Part shown: one piece after another, positions 16,776 to 25,220 of the stretch
Position numbering within the stretch: position 1 is the stretch's first letter
Layout: every line of letters starts with the position of its first letter
Made by a program: the position numbers and the translations under genes
Assembly (NCBI GenBank): GCA_030526425.1
Contig: JAUNCT010000005.1
Span: forward strand, 1 to 64,000
Reading direction: 5' to 3'
Source: Clostridia bacterium
Lineage (GTDB): Bacteria; Bacillota; Clostridia; Christensenellales; CAG-138
Length of the DNA stretch: 64,000 nucleotides
Notes under the pieces: generated by a model
Told to the model about the DNA's origin: nothing
The model's input: the letters and a program-made list of their open reading frames with translations, nothing else
Databases searched by the model: none

Positions 16776-18119
16776 TCAGTCGATGATGCCGAGCCCGAAG
16801 AATTCGCGCATTTTGAAGAAATTCGGGTGCTTCCGCCAACCGTTGCCCGTCGGGCTCCAGGCGAGGAAGTCGAAGGTGCAGTTCGGCAGCTTTTCTTGGA
16901 TCTCCTGCTTCTGTTCCTCGGGGAACTTGCAGCGCGAAGCCCAGACCCTCTGCAGGTTTTTCAGCCCGTACAGGGGCGAAAGATCCGCGATATCGGTGTT
17001 CGCGATGTTCACGTCGACGAGCTTCGTGCAGTTGGCGAGCGGCGTGATATCGGTGATGTCGTTTGCGAAGATCTCGAGGTATTCGAGATCCTTCAGCTCG
17101 CCGATGGGGGTGATGTCCTTGATCCCGCAACCGACGAGGATCAGGTATTTCAGCTTCGGAAGGTAATGCAGGAAATCGAGCTCGCGGACTTCGTTGTGCC
17201 CGAGATCCAACCCTTCCAGTTCGGTGCAGTAGATCAGCGGCTGCACATCGCGGGACCAGAGCTGCTTTTTGGGGTTCGACGCCAAGGCGGTCGAAAAGGA
17301 TTTTGCATCGGTGCGGATCCACCAGGTCTTCGCGCCGCGCAGCTTGACCATCCATACGATCTTGATGTCCGGGAACGCTTTGTTCAGCGCGTCCATTTCC
17401 TCGTCCTTCGGACCGCATTTCGACATATCGACGAATTTGAGACCGGTGAACAGACCGAGCTTTGCGTACAGTTCCTCCATCTGCGGTTTCTTGATGGCGG
17501 TGCCCGTGAGATCGATGGACTCGGTATCGCTTTCGTATTCCTTGCCGAGCATGGTCACGGTGTAACGGAAACGAACGGAGGGATAGGCGGCGCGCAGCTG
17601 CATCAACTCTTCATCGGAATACGGATGCCCGTGCAGATCGAGGGATTCCGGTTGGGAAAACACCGAAAGTCCGTCGATCAGGTCGCCGATCGCGGGGAAG
17701 GCTGCCCCGATCTCCGGTTCACGCGTGTCGACCGGGCAGGTCTTTCCGAGAAAGACCACCGGATAGTGCAGTGCAAGCGCGGGGTGCCGGGTGCGGATGC
17801 GTGCGGCGGTGTCCTTCGGGAGGGAGGCATCGGTGAACGTCAGCGTTTTGAGACCCGGAAACAGCGGGAGCGCGGATTCGATTTCCGAAAGCTCGCTCTC
17901 CGATACTGGGCCGGTCACGGTGATGCTTTCCGCATCGGGGGCGTATGCCGTGCCGAAGTACGGCGCCGAAAACACGGGCGTCGGCTCCGGGGTCGGTACC
18001 GCGGTCGCGGTGGGGGCGGGCGTTTCCGTCGCGGCAGGCTGCGCGGGCGCGGAGGAGCAACCTATCAGCAGGCTTGCGGCGACCAACGCGGTCAATAGGA
18101 TCGGTTTGTTGTTATGCAT
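16776..18119 (-). CDS. Leucine-rich repeat lipoprotein
   Basis: A 447-residue lipoprotein. The lipobox LLIGC (Cys21) is followed by a Thr/Pro-rich linker (ATETPAPTATAVPTPEPTP). Residues about 60-270 hold three copies of a module of about 67-70 residues, marked by PVVFLGKTCPVDT, YTVTMLGKEYESDTESIDL and WMVKLRGAKTWWIRTDAK. Five LRRs follow (LEGLDLGHNEVRELDFL and similar) and a GNGWRKHPNFFKMREFFG end. The modules match those in the LRR proteins at 9724 and 27028. The start ATG overlaps the end of the GH3 gene, with GGAGG inside that gene, so the two are translationally coupled. A ligand-binding role outside the membrane is likely. Confidence 0.9.
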   Translation of the reverse strand: MHNNKPILLTALVAASLLIGCSSAPAQPAATETPAPTATAVPTPEPTPVFSAPYFGTAYAPDAESITVTGPVSESELSEIESALPLFPGLKTLTFTDASLPKDTAARIRTRHPALALHYPVVFLGKTCPVDTREPEIGAAFPAIGDLIDGLSVFSQPESLDLHGHPYSDEELMQLRAAYPSVRFRYTVTMLGKEYESDTESIDLTGTAIKKPQMEELYAKLGLFTGLKFVDMSKCGPKDEEMDALNKAFPDIKIVWMVKLRGAKTWWIRTDAKSFSTALASNPKKQLWSRDVQPLIYCTELEGLDLGHNEVRELDFLHYLPKLKYLILVGCGIKDITPIGELKDLEYLEIFANDITDITPLANCTKLVDVNIANTDIADLSPLYGLKNLQRVWASRCKFPEEQKQEIQEKLPNCTFDFLAWSPTGNGWRKHPNFFKMREFFGLGIID

Positions 18120-19425
18120 TTGCGGTCGGTTCCTCCGGCTGCGGAAGCGTCCAGTCGCACACCTTCAGCTTTTTGAGAAGGATACGCGTGACGCTCTCGT
18201 TGATGCGTTCTTCGGACAGCGTGCCGTTCTTTGCGGCGGCGGTGAGTCCGTTCATGATTTTTTGCTGCAGGTCGTTCCGCGGACCGCAAAGAATGAGATC
18301 GCCGCCCGCATTGATGAACTTGACGGCTGCTTCGCCGACATCGTAACGGCTCGTAACGCCCGCCATGCGGAAATCGTCGCTCATGACGATCCCGTCGAAG
18401 CCCATTTCGTTGCGGAGAAGGTCCGTGATGATGGGCTTGGACATGGAAGCGATGTCGTTTTCGTCGAGTCCGCTGAAGAGGATGTGCCCGATGAGTACGG
18501 TGTCGACGCCTGCGTCGATGCCCGCTTGGAACGGGATGAGCTCATAGTTTTCGAGCTCGGCACGGGTCTTCGTGACGGTCGGCGTGATGTTGTGCGAATC
18601 CTGCTGACCGGTGGCGCCGTGCCCCGGGAAATGCTTTGCCGTGGAAAGACACGCGGCTTCGGAAAGTCCGCGGATCACAGCGGAACCGATGTTCCCCGCG
18701 ATCGTCGCGTCCGATGAGATGATGCGCGTGCCGAGAAACGTGGAATTCGGCTTTTTCGCCACATCCAACACGGGCGCGAGGTTCATGTTGATGCCGACCT
18801 CTTTGAGTTTTTTACCGACCTTGAAAAAGGACTGCTGCGCTTTTTCCGTGTCGTTCTTTTTGCCGAGCGAACTTGCGGAAGGCGGGGTCTCCTCCCATTT
18901 GAAGCGCTGTACATGACCGCCCTCGATATCGATGCTCACGAGCATGGGGATCTCGGTCGCATTGTTCGTGCGCAGCCGGTTGATGAGCTTGCGGGTCTGG
19001 TTGAAGCCGCCGTCGGAGGCGTCGCGGTCGACGTTGATCCCGTAGAGGCAGGCGTTGCCGATGCGCCAACGGTTCATCGTGCGCTGGAATTCGTTGGAGG
19101 GTTCACTGTAGCCGGTGAAGCCGAACATGACGAGCTGACCCAGACGGATGTTGAGCGGCAGCGTTTCCACATAGGCTTTGACGGCAAGTTCTTCTTCGGT
19201 CACGACATGCGGCGTGCGTGTGGGCACGGGCGTTGCCGTCGGTTCCGGGGTTTCGGTCGGTTCCGGTGTCGGCACAGGTGTTTCGGTCGGGGCTGCCGTT
19301 TGGGCGGGCGGTGCGGATACCGGCGCGGGCGGAAAGATCATGCGGTACCCCGCAACGCATCCGTATACCGCCGCTGCGATCACCAAGAGCGTGAGCAGCA
19401 TCCACTTGAACGATTTTGCGAACAA
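18112..19425 (-). CDS. Membrane-anchored glycoside hydrolase family 3 (NagZ-like)
   Basis: A protein of about 437 residues. The chosen start is TTG at 19425, with GGGAGG 9 bp upstream and a strong promoter at 19459-19487; the longer ATG-started frame begins upstream of that promoter and is rejected. A transmembrane segment (MLLTLLVIAAAVYGCVAG) and a Thr/Pro-rich linker precede the GH3 TIM-barrel. The catalytic His loop KHFPGHGATGQQDSH and the nucleophile Asp in MSDDFRMAGV are intact, with DIEGGHVQRF before them. NagZ-like enzymes release N-acetylglucosamine from wall or glycan fragments. It is anchored outside the cell and co-transcribed with the LRR lipoprotein. Confidence 0.9.
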   Translation of the reverse strand: MFAKSFKWMLLTLLVIAAAVYGCVAGYRMIFPPAPVSAPPAQTAAPTETPVPTPEPTETPEPTATPVPTRTPHVVTEEELAVKAYVETLPLNIRLGQLVMFGFTGYSEPSNEFQRTMNRWRIGNACLYGINVDRDASDGGFNQTRKLINRLRTNNATEIPMLVSIDIEGGHVQRFKWEETPPSASSLGKKNDTEKAQQSFFKVGKKLKEVGINMNLAPVLDVAKKPNSTFLGTRIISSDATIAGNIGSAVIRGLSEAACLSTAKHFPGHGATGQQDSHNITPTVTKTRAELENYELIPFQAGIDAGVDTVLIGHILFSGLDENDIASMSKPIITDLLRNEMGFDGIVMSDDFRMAGVTSRYDVGEAAVKFINAGGDLILCGPRNDLQQKIMNGLTAAAKNGTLSEERINESVTRILLKKLKVCDWTLPQPEEPTANA

Positions 19426-19458
19426 ACGGGCGTACCTCCCATGGGATAATTTGTTATT

Positions 19459-19487
19459 ATTATAAAGGGACGGGGCTTTTTTTTCAA
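19459..19487 (-). promoter_or_regulatory. Promoter of the GH3/LRR operon
   Basis: TTGAAA, 17 bp, TATAAT on the minus strand, about 35 bp before the TTG start. This consensus-like match decides the start choice. Confidence 0.75.
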
Positions 19488-19515
19488 CCGCACGCACCGG
19501 AAGCGAAAAAAAGAC

Positions 19516-19544
19516 TTGAAATCCCGTGGGACGCAAGGTATAAT
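19516..19544 (+). promoter_or_regulatory. Promoter of tRNA-Val
   Basis: TTGAAA, 17 bp, TATAAT, ending 14 bp before the tRNA. It lies back to back with the GH3 promoter. Confidence 0.8.
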
Positions 19545-19558
19545 AATAAAAGCTGTTC

Positions 19559-19635
19559 GGGGATGTAGCTCAGCTGGTTAGAGCGCTGTGTTCACATCGC
19601 AGAGGTCTAGGGTTCGAGCCCCTACATCCCCACCA
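19559..19635 (+). tRNA. tRNA-Val (CAC)
   Basis: A full cloverleaf: acceptor GGGGATG/CATCCCC, D-arm GCTCAGCTGGTTAGAGC, anticodon stem CTGTG/CGCAG with loop TTCACAT (anticodon CAC), T-loop TTCGAGC, discriminator A and an encoded CCA. Confidence 0.95.
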
Positions 19636-19642
19636 CAGTCAG

Positions 19643-19686
19643 CCCCCGGTCGATGACGTAGCTCCGACCGGGGGTTATTGTTTTTT
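19643..19686 (+). terminator. Terminator of tRNA-Val
   Basis: CCCCCGGTCG pairs with CGACCGGGGG, followed by a T-rich run ending in six T. Confidence 0.85.
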
Positions 19687-19806
19687 CGGGGTTTCAACGG
19701 ACAGCAAAAAATGGTAGGATAAACCGACAGCGGGCGGAAAGTGCCGCAGGACGGTTTGGAATGGCTGTTTGTGCAACGGGCAAACAGACCGGAACGGAGG
19801 AATGGT

Positions 19807-20373
19807 ATGACACGGATGTGGCTTTGTATTTTGGCGGTGAACGTCGTGGCGTTCTGCGTTTGCCGCTTTCTGCTGCACGACGGTGCGGTCGCGCAGACGC
19901 TGATGCGCTTTTTCGCGTTGGTCGGCGGCGCGCCGGGCGTTTTGCTTGCGGTGTGGAAGCAGGAACGCAGCAACATCAAAGAGATCGCCATGACGCGCGT
20001 GTTCGTGATCTGCGTCGGGCTGATCGAACTGATCGCGATGCTTTTCTGGTTCGGGCTGAAGGACAAACAGCTGACATTCGACATGATCGGCTTTTTCATC
20101 CGTTACCCGCTGATCCCCCTGTGGATCCTCGTGGCGAACATCGCGACGTTCGTTCTCTATTGGGACGATAAGCGGCGCGCCGGGAAAAACGGCGAGCGCC
20201 ACTCCATCGTCAAGCTGCTTGGGTTCGCCGCCGCGGGCGGAAGCATCGGTGCCCTTGCGGGGATGTATGTTTTCCGCCACAAAACCCAAAAGGATTATTT
20301 CACGGTCGGCGTGCCGATGATCCTGCTGACACAGGCGCTGTTCCTGTTCTGGCTGATGAACATCATGGCGTAA
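19807..20373 (+). CDS. DUF1294 family integral membrane protein
   Basis: A 188-residue membrane protein with about five hydrophobic segments. The C-terminal part carries the DUF1294 pattern (FVLYWDDKRRAGKNGER, LLGFAAAGGSIGALAGMYVF, then FRHKTQKDYFTVGVP). A similar but weaker copy seems to lie in the N-terminal half (ALVGGAPGVLLAVWKQE). The ATG at 19807 is preceded by GGAGG; a longer reading from 19741 lacks such a site. Function unknown. The gene is monocistronic, between the tRNA and a convergent terminator. Confidence 0.85.
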   Translation: MTRMWLCILAVNVVAFCVCRFLLHDGAVAQTLMRFFALVGGAPGVLLAVWKQERSNIKEIAMTRVFVICVGLIELIAMLFWFGLKDKQLTFDMIGFFIRYPLIPLWILVANIATFVLYWDDKRRAGKNGERHSIVKLLGFAAAGGSIGALAGMYVFRHKTQKDYFTVGVPMILLTQALFLFWLMNIMA

Positions 20374-20405
20374 GGACCGCGAAGACGCATCATTGAAACA
20401 CAAAG

Positions 20406-20440
20406 AGAAAACCCGCCCGGGATAAGGGCGGGTTTTCTGT
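20406..20440. terminator. Bidirectional terminator
   Basis: AGAAAACCCGCCC pairs with GGGCGGGTTTTCT between convergent genes. Confidence 0.9.
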
Positions 20441-20449
20441 TCTCCGAAA

Positions 20450-20716
20450 TCATTCGGCGTTCTTCGGGGAACGGCGCTCGCGCAGCTTCAGCTTTGCGCG
20501 TTTTTCTTCGAGACGCGCCTGCCGGGCGGATTCGCGGATGTTGGCGATGATGAGCAGCACCGATGTGACGATGCTCGTCAGCGCGAGCCCGGCGATCACC
20601 CATTTCGAGAGCTCGCTCGTCATGAATGCCATGACATCGTTCACCCGGTCGATGCAGAAGAAAGTGAGAACCATGACGCCGAGCGTCAGGGAAAGGTGCG
20701 GAAAAATTTTTTTCAT
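20450..20716 (-). CDS. Small two-helix membrane protein
   Basis: An 88-residue protein with two hydrophobic helices (about 6-24 and 38-58) and a strongly basic, helical C-terminus (ARQARLEEKRAKLKLRE). No family is recognised. GGAGG precedes the ATG and overlaps the end of the upstream glycosidase gene region (12-bp gap). It is therefore the last gene of the GT2-GtrA/glycosidase operon. It may be an accessory or assembly factor; function unknown. Confidence 0.7.
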   Translation of the reverse strand: MKKIFPHLSLTLGVMVLTFFCIDRVNDVMAFMTSELSKWVIAGLALTSIVTSVLLIIANIRESARQARLEEKRAKLKLRERRSPKNAE

Positions 20717-20728
20717 GGCGGTTCCTCC

Positions 20729-21796
20729 TCAGTCCGGTTCGACGATGTACAGGATATCGGAAACGGGCCGGCCTCCGCCGAGCACGCGGGAGAGCGTTTT
20801 GCCGTTATAGGTGATGACACTCGTTTTTCCGCCGTCGAGGTTATAGGCGCTCGTGCAGCCGAGCTGCTCGAAGAAGCGGGCAAGCTGCGCAAGGGTGAGA
20901 CCTTCGGAGTCCTTCTGGCGCCCTTCGACCATGACGAAGACGTAATGACCGGGCTCGAAGTAGCCGACGGCACTGCGGGGATTCTCATCGCCGACGGAAC
21001 TGTTCGGGAATTTGTCCTTGGCTTTACCGTTCTCGTCAAGCAGGATCGGTCCGAAATACCACACATGGAGCGGTCCGTTCGATTCGATTTCGGCAACGTT
21101 GATGGCGTTGTTCGCATAGCAGCGGAACGTGCCGTCGCTGTAGAGTACGGCGCAGTCCTGGCGGTTGTTCGGGTTGTCCGCGTAGATCTCGCCGTTGCGG
21201 ATGGCGAAGGTGCCGTTTTGACGGTGCTGATAGAAGTGATCGCCGGACAGCGCGACGATCGCGCCGGCGGCGTTTGCCATGTCGAGCGTGGGCATATACC
21301 TTTTGCCGAACTGATCGTAGACCGCGGTCTTGAAGGAGGAGATGTCCTTCAGGTAGATATCCGCGACGATGCAGTTGCTGCCCTCGAAGCTTTGGTTCGA
21401 AAGTTCGATGCAAACGTTCTTGCTGCGGTAACCGTTTTCGTCTTGGATGACTTCGCCGTCGGTGAACTTTTCGGCGTATTTGCCGTTCAGAATACCCGTA
21501 TCGGCGGGCGTGGGCGCCGGTTCGGCGGTGGGGGTGGGAGCAATCTCCGCATCTGCCGGTGCGGCAAGCGGTGCGACCGCTGCGGGTGCCTGCGTCGGCG
21601 CGGGCGTCGGTTCGGGCGTGGGCGTTGCGGGGACTGCGGTCGGCGCGACCACGACGCGGCGCTTTTCGGGCATCGGCTCGATGCGCACGTGGTGGAAGTA
21701 GGCGAAGGTCAAAAGACCCGCCGCGAGCAATACCACCTGTGCCGCAACATTGACGACGACCGTTTTCTTCATGGAAAACTTGTGCTTTTTCGACAT
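20729..21796 (-). CDS. Membrane-anchored phosphodiester glycosidase (NAGPA-like)
   Basis: A 355-residue protein. One N-terminal membrane helix (about 11-32) is followed by a Pro/Thr/Ala-rich linker (residues 50-100, TPTPEPTPAPTQAPA). The remaining 250 residues form a NAGPA-type domain: GAIVALSGDHFYQ, FAIRNGEIYADN, YFEPGHYVFVMVEGRQKD and YNLDGGKTSV. Family members cleave sugar-phosphodiester bonds. The domain should face outside the membrane. It is downstream of a polyprenyl-phosphate-type glycosyltransferase/GtrA fusion with no gap, consistent with surface glycan metabolism. The substrate is not known. Confidence 0.88.
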   Translation of the reverse strand: MSKKHKFSMKKTVVVNVAAQVVLLAAGLLTFAYFHHVRIEPMPEKRRVVVAPTAVPATPTPEPTPAPTQAPAAVAPLAAPADAEIAPTPTAEPAPTPADTGILNGKYAEKFTDGEVIQDENGYRSKNVCIELSNQSFEGSNCIVADIYLKDISSFKTAVYDQFGKRYMPTLDMANAAGAIVALSGDHFYQHRQNGTFAIRNGEIYADNPNNRQDCAVLYSDGTFRCYANNAINVAEIESNGPLHVWYFGPILLDENGKAKDKFPNSSVGDENPRSAVGYFEPGHYVFVMVEGRQKDSEGLTLAQLARFFEQLGCTSAYNLDGGKTSVITYNGKTLSRVLGGGRPVSDILYIVEPD

Positions 21797-22810
21797 TTAT
21801 TTATCCTCTTTGAAGACCCAAACGCGCTGTACCCAGAAGTTGACGGGATACAGGGAAAGGTCTGCGATCAGCTTCGCGATGGCTTCGGGCAGCGGGATCA
21901 CCACGCTGAACAGCAGGATGAGACCGTAGTTCGCGAAGAGGGAAGCAAGCGCCAGAACATAGTAGCGCCAGAACCCGTGCTTCGTTTTCGCTTCGAATAC
22001 CAGCGAGCGGTTCATGCGGTAGTTTACATACGAGCTGATGACGCGGACGATGACGACCGCCAGCAGCAGGTTCTGCGCCGGGAAGAAAAAGCGCAGCAGC
22101 AGGAACAGAATGTATTCGATCAGGAAGCTCACCAAAGAGCTCGCCGCGAACATCAGGATCATTTTGTAGATGCGCCAAGCGTCGCGCAGCTTGAAGTGTG
22201 AGCTCGCATTGTCCTCGATGTAGACCGTGTCGATCCAAACCTCGCGGATGGGGAGATCGCGGCGCGTGGCGTACAGAAGGACGTTGATCTCGTACTCGTA
22301 ACGGTCGCCCTTCATTTCGAGCATCAGCGGGATGCGGTCGACGGAAAACGCGCGGAGACCGGTTTGCGTGTCGTAGACCTTGGTGCCCGTCGAGAGGTGG
22401 AAGACCGCACGGGTGACGGAATTGCCGAAGAGGGAACGGAAGGGGACCTTACCGGTGAAGCGGCGGGAACCGAGAACGAGCGAATCGCGGTGCTGTGCCC
22501 AATCCTCCGAAACGCGGATGATGTCCTTGACGAGGTGCTGTCCGTCGGCATCGACGGTGACGACGCCCTCATCCTGCGGGAAATTCTCTTGGATATAGCG
22601 GAACGCCGTCTTCATCGCGGCGCCTTTCCCGCGGTTGACCTCATGCGTGAGCACGGTGCACAGCGGGGCGATCGCATCGAAAACGGGTTTCGTTTCCGCA
22701 CGGCTGCCGTCGTTGACGACGACGATGGGGTATGCGGTCTTTTCTTTCAGTTCGTTTACCAGCTTGACGAGTTTTTCATCCGGCTGATACGCGGGGATCA
22801 CAACGATCAT
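21797..22810 (-). CDS. GT2 glycosyltransferase fused to a GtrA membrane domain
   Basis: A 337-residue fusion. Residues 1-215 are a GT-A fold family 2 enzyme (MIVVIPAYQPDEKL, VVNDGS, NRGKGAAMKTAF, VTVDADGQH), like dolichyl/polyprenyl-phosphate sugar synthases. Residues 225-337 are a GtrA-type four-helix membrane domain (SLVSFLIEYILFLLLRFFF, SSYVNYRMNRSLVFE, LYPVNFWVQRVWVF). It probably makes a polyprenyl-phosphate sugar and helps flip it. GGGAGG lies upstream of the ATG at 22810. The reading frame stays open far upstream, but that part is antisense to the LCP gene and is not coding. First gene of a three-gene operon. Confidence 0.92.
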   Translation of the reverse strand: MIVVIPAYQPDEKLVKLVNELKEKTAYPIVVVNDGSRAETKPVFDAIAPLCTVLTHEVNRGKGAAMKTAFRYIQENFPQDEGVVTVDADGQHLVKDIIRVSEDWAQHRDSLVLGSRRFTGKVPFRSLFGNSVTRAVFHLSTGTKVYDTQTGLRAFSVDRIPLMLEMKGDRYEYEINVLLYATRRDLPIREVWIDTVYIEDNASSHFKLRDAWRIYKMILMFAASSLVSFLIEYILFLLLRFFFPAQNLLLAVVIVRVISSYVNYRMNRSLVFEAKTKHGFWRYYVLALASLFANYGLILLFSVVIPLPEAIAKLIADLSLYPVNFWVQRVWVFKEDK

Positions 22811-23002
22811 GCGGCAGGATTCCTCCCGATATATTTGAAAATTCTGCGGTTTGCACAAAAATCCATACTGTATTATATGAGAAAAGCCCGGGGATGTACA
22901 GAAGTATATTATCCGTTCTTTGGGAACGGATTGTGAACTTTCGGAGCCGACGGTGCCGATGCTTCCTATAGGGATATATAATAGGCAACGAGACAAGACG
23001 AA

Positions 23003-23028
23003 GGAGGCGGGAGCGCCTCCCGCGGAGG
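23003..23028 (+). promoter_or_regulatory. Alternative hairpins around the LCP gene ribosome-binding site
   Basis: GGAGGCG (23003-23009) can pair with CGCCTCC (23014-23020). The same CCTCC (23016-23020) can instead pair with the real Shine-Dalgarno GGAGG (23024-23028) across a 3-base loop. The two structures exclude each other and could switch translation of the gene at 23033. A TATAAT at 22977-22982 would give a leader of about 45 bases. Confidence 0.4.
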
Positions 23029-23032
23029 AACC

Positions 23033-25171
23033 ATGGAAAAACCGAAGAAACAACGGAAGGAGCAAACGCTCTGCCGTTTGGACGATGAGATATTCGAGGA
23101 GATCATGCCCGAAAAGGATCTCGGAAAGCCGGAAGATCACCGGATCTACGAGGACTTCGGGGGAGGAAAAAAGCGCGGCGGCAACCCCTTGGAACGGGTG
23201 GCGCTGATCGTCAGTATCCTGCTTGCGGTGCTGATCCTTGCGATCGGCGCGGTCTATCTGGTCTACAACACCGGAAAAACGCCGGAAGCGCATTTCGCGA
23301 CCCCTGTCCCGACGGCGGTGCCCGCGGTGACACCGGAACCCCTGCCGGAGATATCGGCGGCTCCGGTAACCGACGAGACGGTGCCGGAACCCGCGGAGGA
23401 GCCCGTGGAAGAGACCGATGAGGCGGATGAGTATACGGAGCTGCGCGAGCAGGCGGATCTTTCCATGCTCGATGAAGGGATCGTGAACATCCTGCTCATG
23501 GGCGTGGATTATGCGGAAGAACGCGAACACTGGAGCGGTAAGGACGGACTGAAAGCCGCCCATTCCGACGTGATGATCGTGCTGGCGGTCAATTTCAAGG
23601 AAAACCGCGCGGATCTCATCTCGCTCCCGCGGGATACCTATGTCAACTACATCCCCGGGGTGCGCGGCACCTACAAGCTGAACGCGGCGATCAACTGCGG
23701 CGGGGGACTCACCGCCGCGAATGGCGCGGGCTTCGAAAAGGTCTGCAAAACGGCAGAGGTCCTGCTCGGCGGGATCCCGGTCAACTACTACTATGCGGTC
23801 ACGATGCCCGCGGTCAAACAGCTGGTCGACCTCATCGGCGGTGTGGACTACGACCTTGAGGTCTCCTTCAAGATACAGGGACGCAGCTACCGCGAGGGAT
23901 ATCAGCATATGGACGGTCAGGCGGTGCTCGACTATTTGCGCGTGCGCAAAAGCGGAACGGGACTTTTGAAGTCCGAACAGGGCGACGCGAACCGCGTCAA
24001 CCGCCAGAAGAAGATGCTTGTGGCGATCTTCGACAAGATCAAGCGGGCGGGTCTGCTCGAGTCGGTCCCGACGCTGCTGAAGACCTTCTCCGGACAGCTG
24101 TATACGAACTGCGACGTGGAGCAGACGGCGGCGCTGGCGCTTGCCGCACTCAACATGCCGAAGGAGAACATCGGCATGTACTCGATGAGCGGTTCGTCGA
24201 AAAACATTTGGACGTGGAATTTCACGTTCACCAACATGGCGAACCGCCGCTCGATCATCAAAAAGATCTACGGTGTGGACGTGCCGGATATCCGCGACTG
24301 CACGAAGGAATACGCCGCAACGCAATACTATATCGCACTGGCGGAGCAATACCTCGATACTTGCGGACCGCTGACCCGTTATCTTGACGACGCGATCGAA
24401 GAGGACGACCGGCTGCCGCAGTTCACCGAGACGCCCGCGCCGACACCGACGCCGAAGCCGACGGAAAGCCCTGTGACGCCGACACCCGTGCCGGATTCGA
24501 CGGATGCTCCCGCGGAACCGACACAGATACCCGTGGAAACGCCGGAACCGGAACCCACAGGCAAGCCCGCGGAAGAAACCCCCGGACCGACGGCGGAACC
24601 CACCGCGGAACCGACGAAGGCACCGACTGCGGAACCGACCGATGCGCCTACCGATGCTCCCACGCCGGAGCCGACGGAAGCGCCGACGCCGAAGCCGACC
24701 GATGCTCCCACGCCGGAGCCGACAGCGGCACCGGCGCCGAAACCGACGGAAGCGCCCGAGCCGGAGCCGGAGGAACCGGCGAACCGGGAGGAGACGAAGG
24801 ACGGTGTGGCGGAAACCGTTGCGGAGGCGGCATACGGGCTGCGGGAACTGCGGTTCGCACCCGCGCATCCGTTCGCGCGCTTTGCCGCGACCCGTCAATA
24901 CGGCGCGGATGCCCGCGCACTGTATGAAAAATACAAGGCGGCATACGATGCGCTCGAAACCGCGCTGTCCCGTGCAAAGCGGCAGAGCAGCAACTTCAAA
25001 GCGCACAAAACGAATTCCATGGCGGGTATCGACGCCGACCTTGCGGATGCCTGCGACGAGCTGAAGACCGCGGCGGAAAAGGCCGCTGCGGCCTTCGGTT
25101 ACGGCAAAAAACTGAATTGGAACCTGACGCCGCTTGCGGACAGAAATTCCATTTGGGTCGATTTCCGATGA
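23033..25171 (+). CDS. LytR-CpsA-Psr family protein with Thr/Pro-rich linker and extra C-terminal domain
   Basis: A 712-residue membrane protein: cytoplasmic N-terminus (1-55), one helix (about 57-80), acidic Pro-rich spacer, LCP domain (about 145-400), long Pro/Thr/Glu linker (about 460-590), then a predicted alpha-helical domain (620-712). LCP hallmarks are VNILLMGVDYAEER, HSDVMIVLAVN, DLISLPRDTYV, KLNAAINCGG, LIGGVDYDLEV and LRVRKS. LCP enzymes move glycopolymers from undecaprenyl carriers to the cell wall. The linker and C-terminal domain are unusual and may reach across or bind the wall. Divergent from the GT2-GtrA operon, so the two may serve one pathway. Confidence 0.93.
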   Translation: MEKPKKQRKEQTLCRLDDEIFEEIMPEKDLGKPEDHRIYEDFGGGKKRGGNPLERVALIVSILLAVLILAIGAVYLVYNTGKTPEAHFATPVPTAVPAVTPEPLPEISAAPVTDETVPEPAEEPVEETDEADEYTELREQADLSMLDEGIVNILLMGVDYAEEREHWSGKDGLKAAHSDVMIVLAVNFKENRADLISLPRDTYVNYIPGVRGTYKLNAAINCGGGLTAANGAGFEKVCKTAEVLLGGIPVNYYYAVTMPAVKQLVDLIGGVDYDLEVSFKIQGRSYREGYQHMDGQAVLDYLRVRKSGTGLLKSEQGDANRVNRQKKMLVAIFDKIKRAGLLESVPTLLKTFSGQLYTNCDVEQTAALALAALNMPKENIGMYSMSGSSKNIWTWNFTFTNMANRRSIIKKIYGVDVPDIRDCTKEYAATQYYIALAEQYLDTCGPLTRYLDDAIEEDDRLPQFTETPAPTPTPKPTESPVTPTPVPDSTDAPAEPTQIPVETPEPEPTGKPAEETPGPTAEPTAEPTKAPTAEPTDAPTDAPTPEPTEAPTPKPTDAPTPEPTAAPAPKPTEAPEPEPEEPANREETKDGVAETVAEAAYGLRELRFAPAHPFARFAATRQYGADARALYEKYKAAYDALETALSRAKRQSSNFKAHKTNSMAGIDADLADACDELKTAAEKAAAAFGYGKKLNWNLTPLADRNSIWVDFR
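24421..24780 (+). repeat. Low-complexity coding repeat (Pro/Thr/Glu linker)
   Basis: Imperfect short repeats of 9-24 bp (for example GATGCTCCCACGCCGGAGCC occurring twice) encode TEAPTP/TDAPTPEP units inside the LCP gene. Such a tract is prone to length change. Confidence 0.8.
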
Positions 25172-25175
25172 AACA

Positions 25176-25220
25176 ACAAACAAAGCAGACGTATTTCGGT
25201 ACGTCTGCTTTGTTTCATTT
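25176..25220. terminator. Bidirectional terminator
   Basis: AAACAAAGCAGACGTA pairs with TACGTCTGCTTTGTTT between convergent genes. It overlaps the stop codon of the minus-strand gene. Confidence 0.88.

Noticed and set aside
19426..19536. N-terminal extension of the GH3 protein to ATG 19536
   Set aside because: That codon lies upstream of the consensus promoter at 19459-19487; TTG 19425 has a good ribosome-binding site.
24421..24780. Short repeats resembling a tandem or CRISPR-like array
   Set aside because: Unit length varies, there are no unique spacers, and the tract encodes a Pro/Thr linker in frame.
22811..25183. Upstream extension of the GT2-GtrA frame to 1128 codons
   Set aside because: This part is antisense to the well-supported LCP gene and is Arg-rich; the real start is ATG 22810 with a ribosome-binding site.
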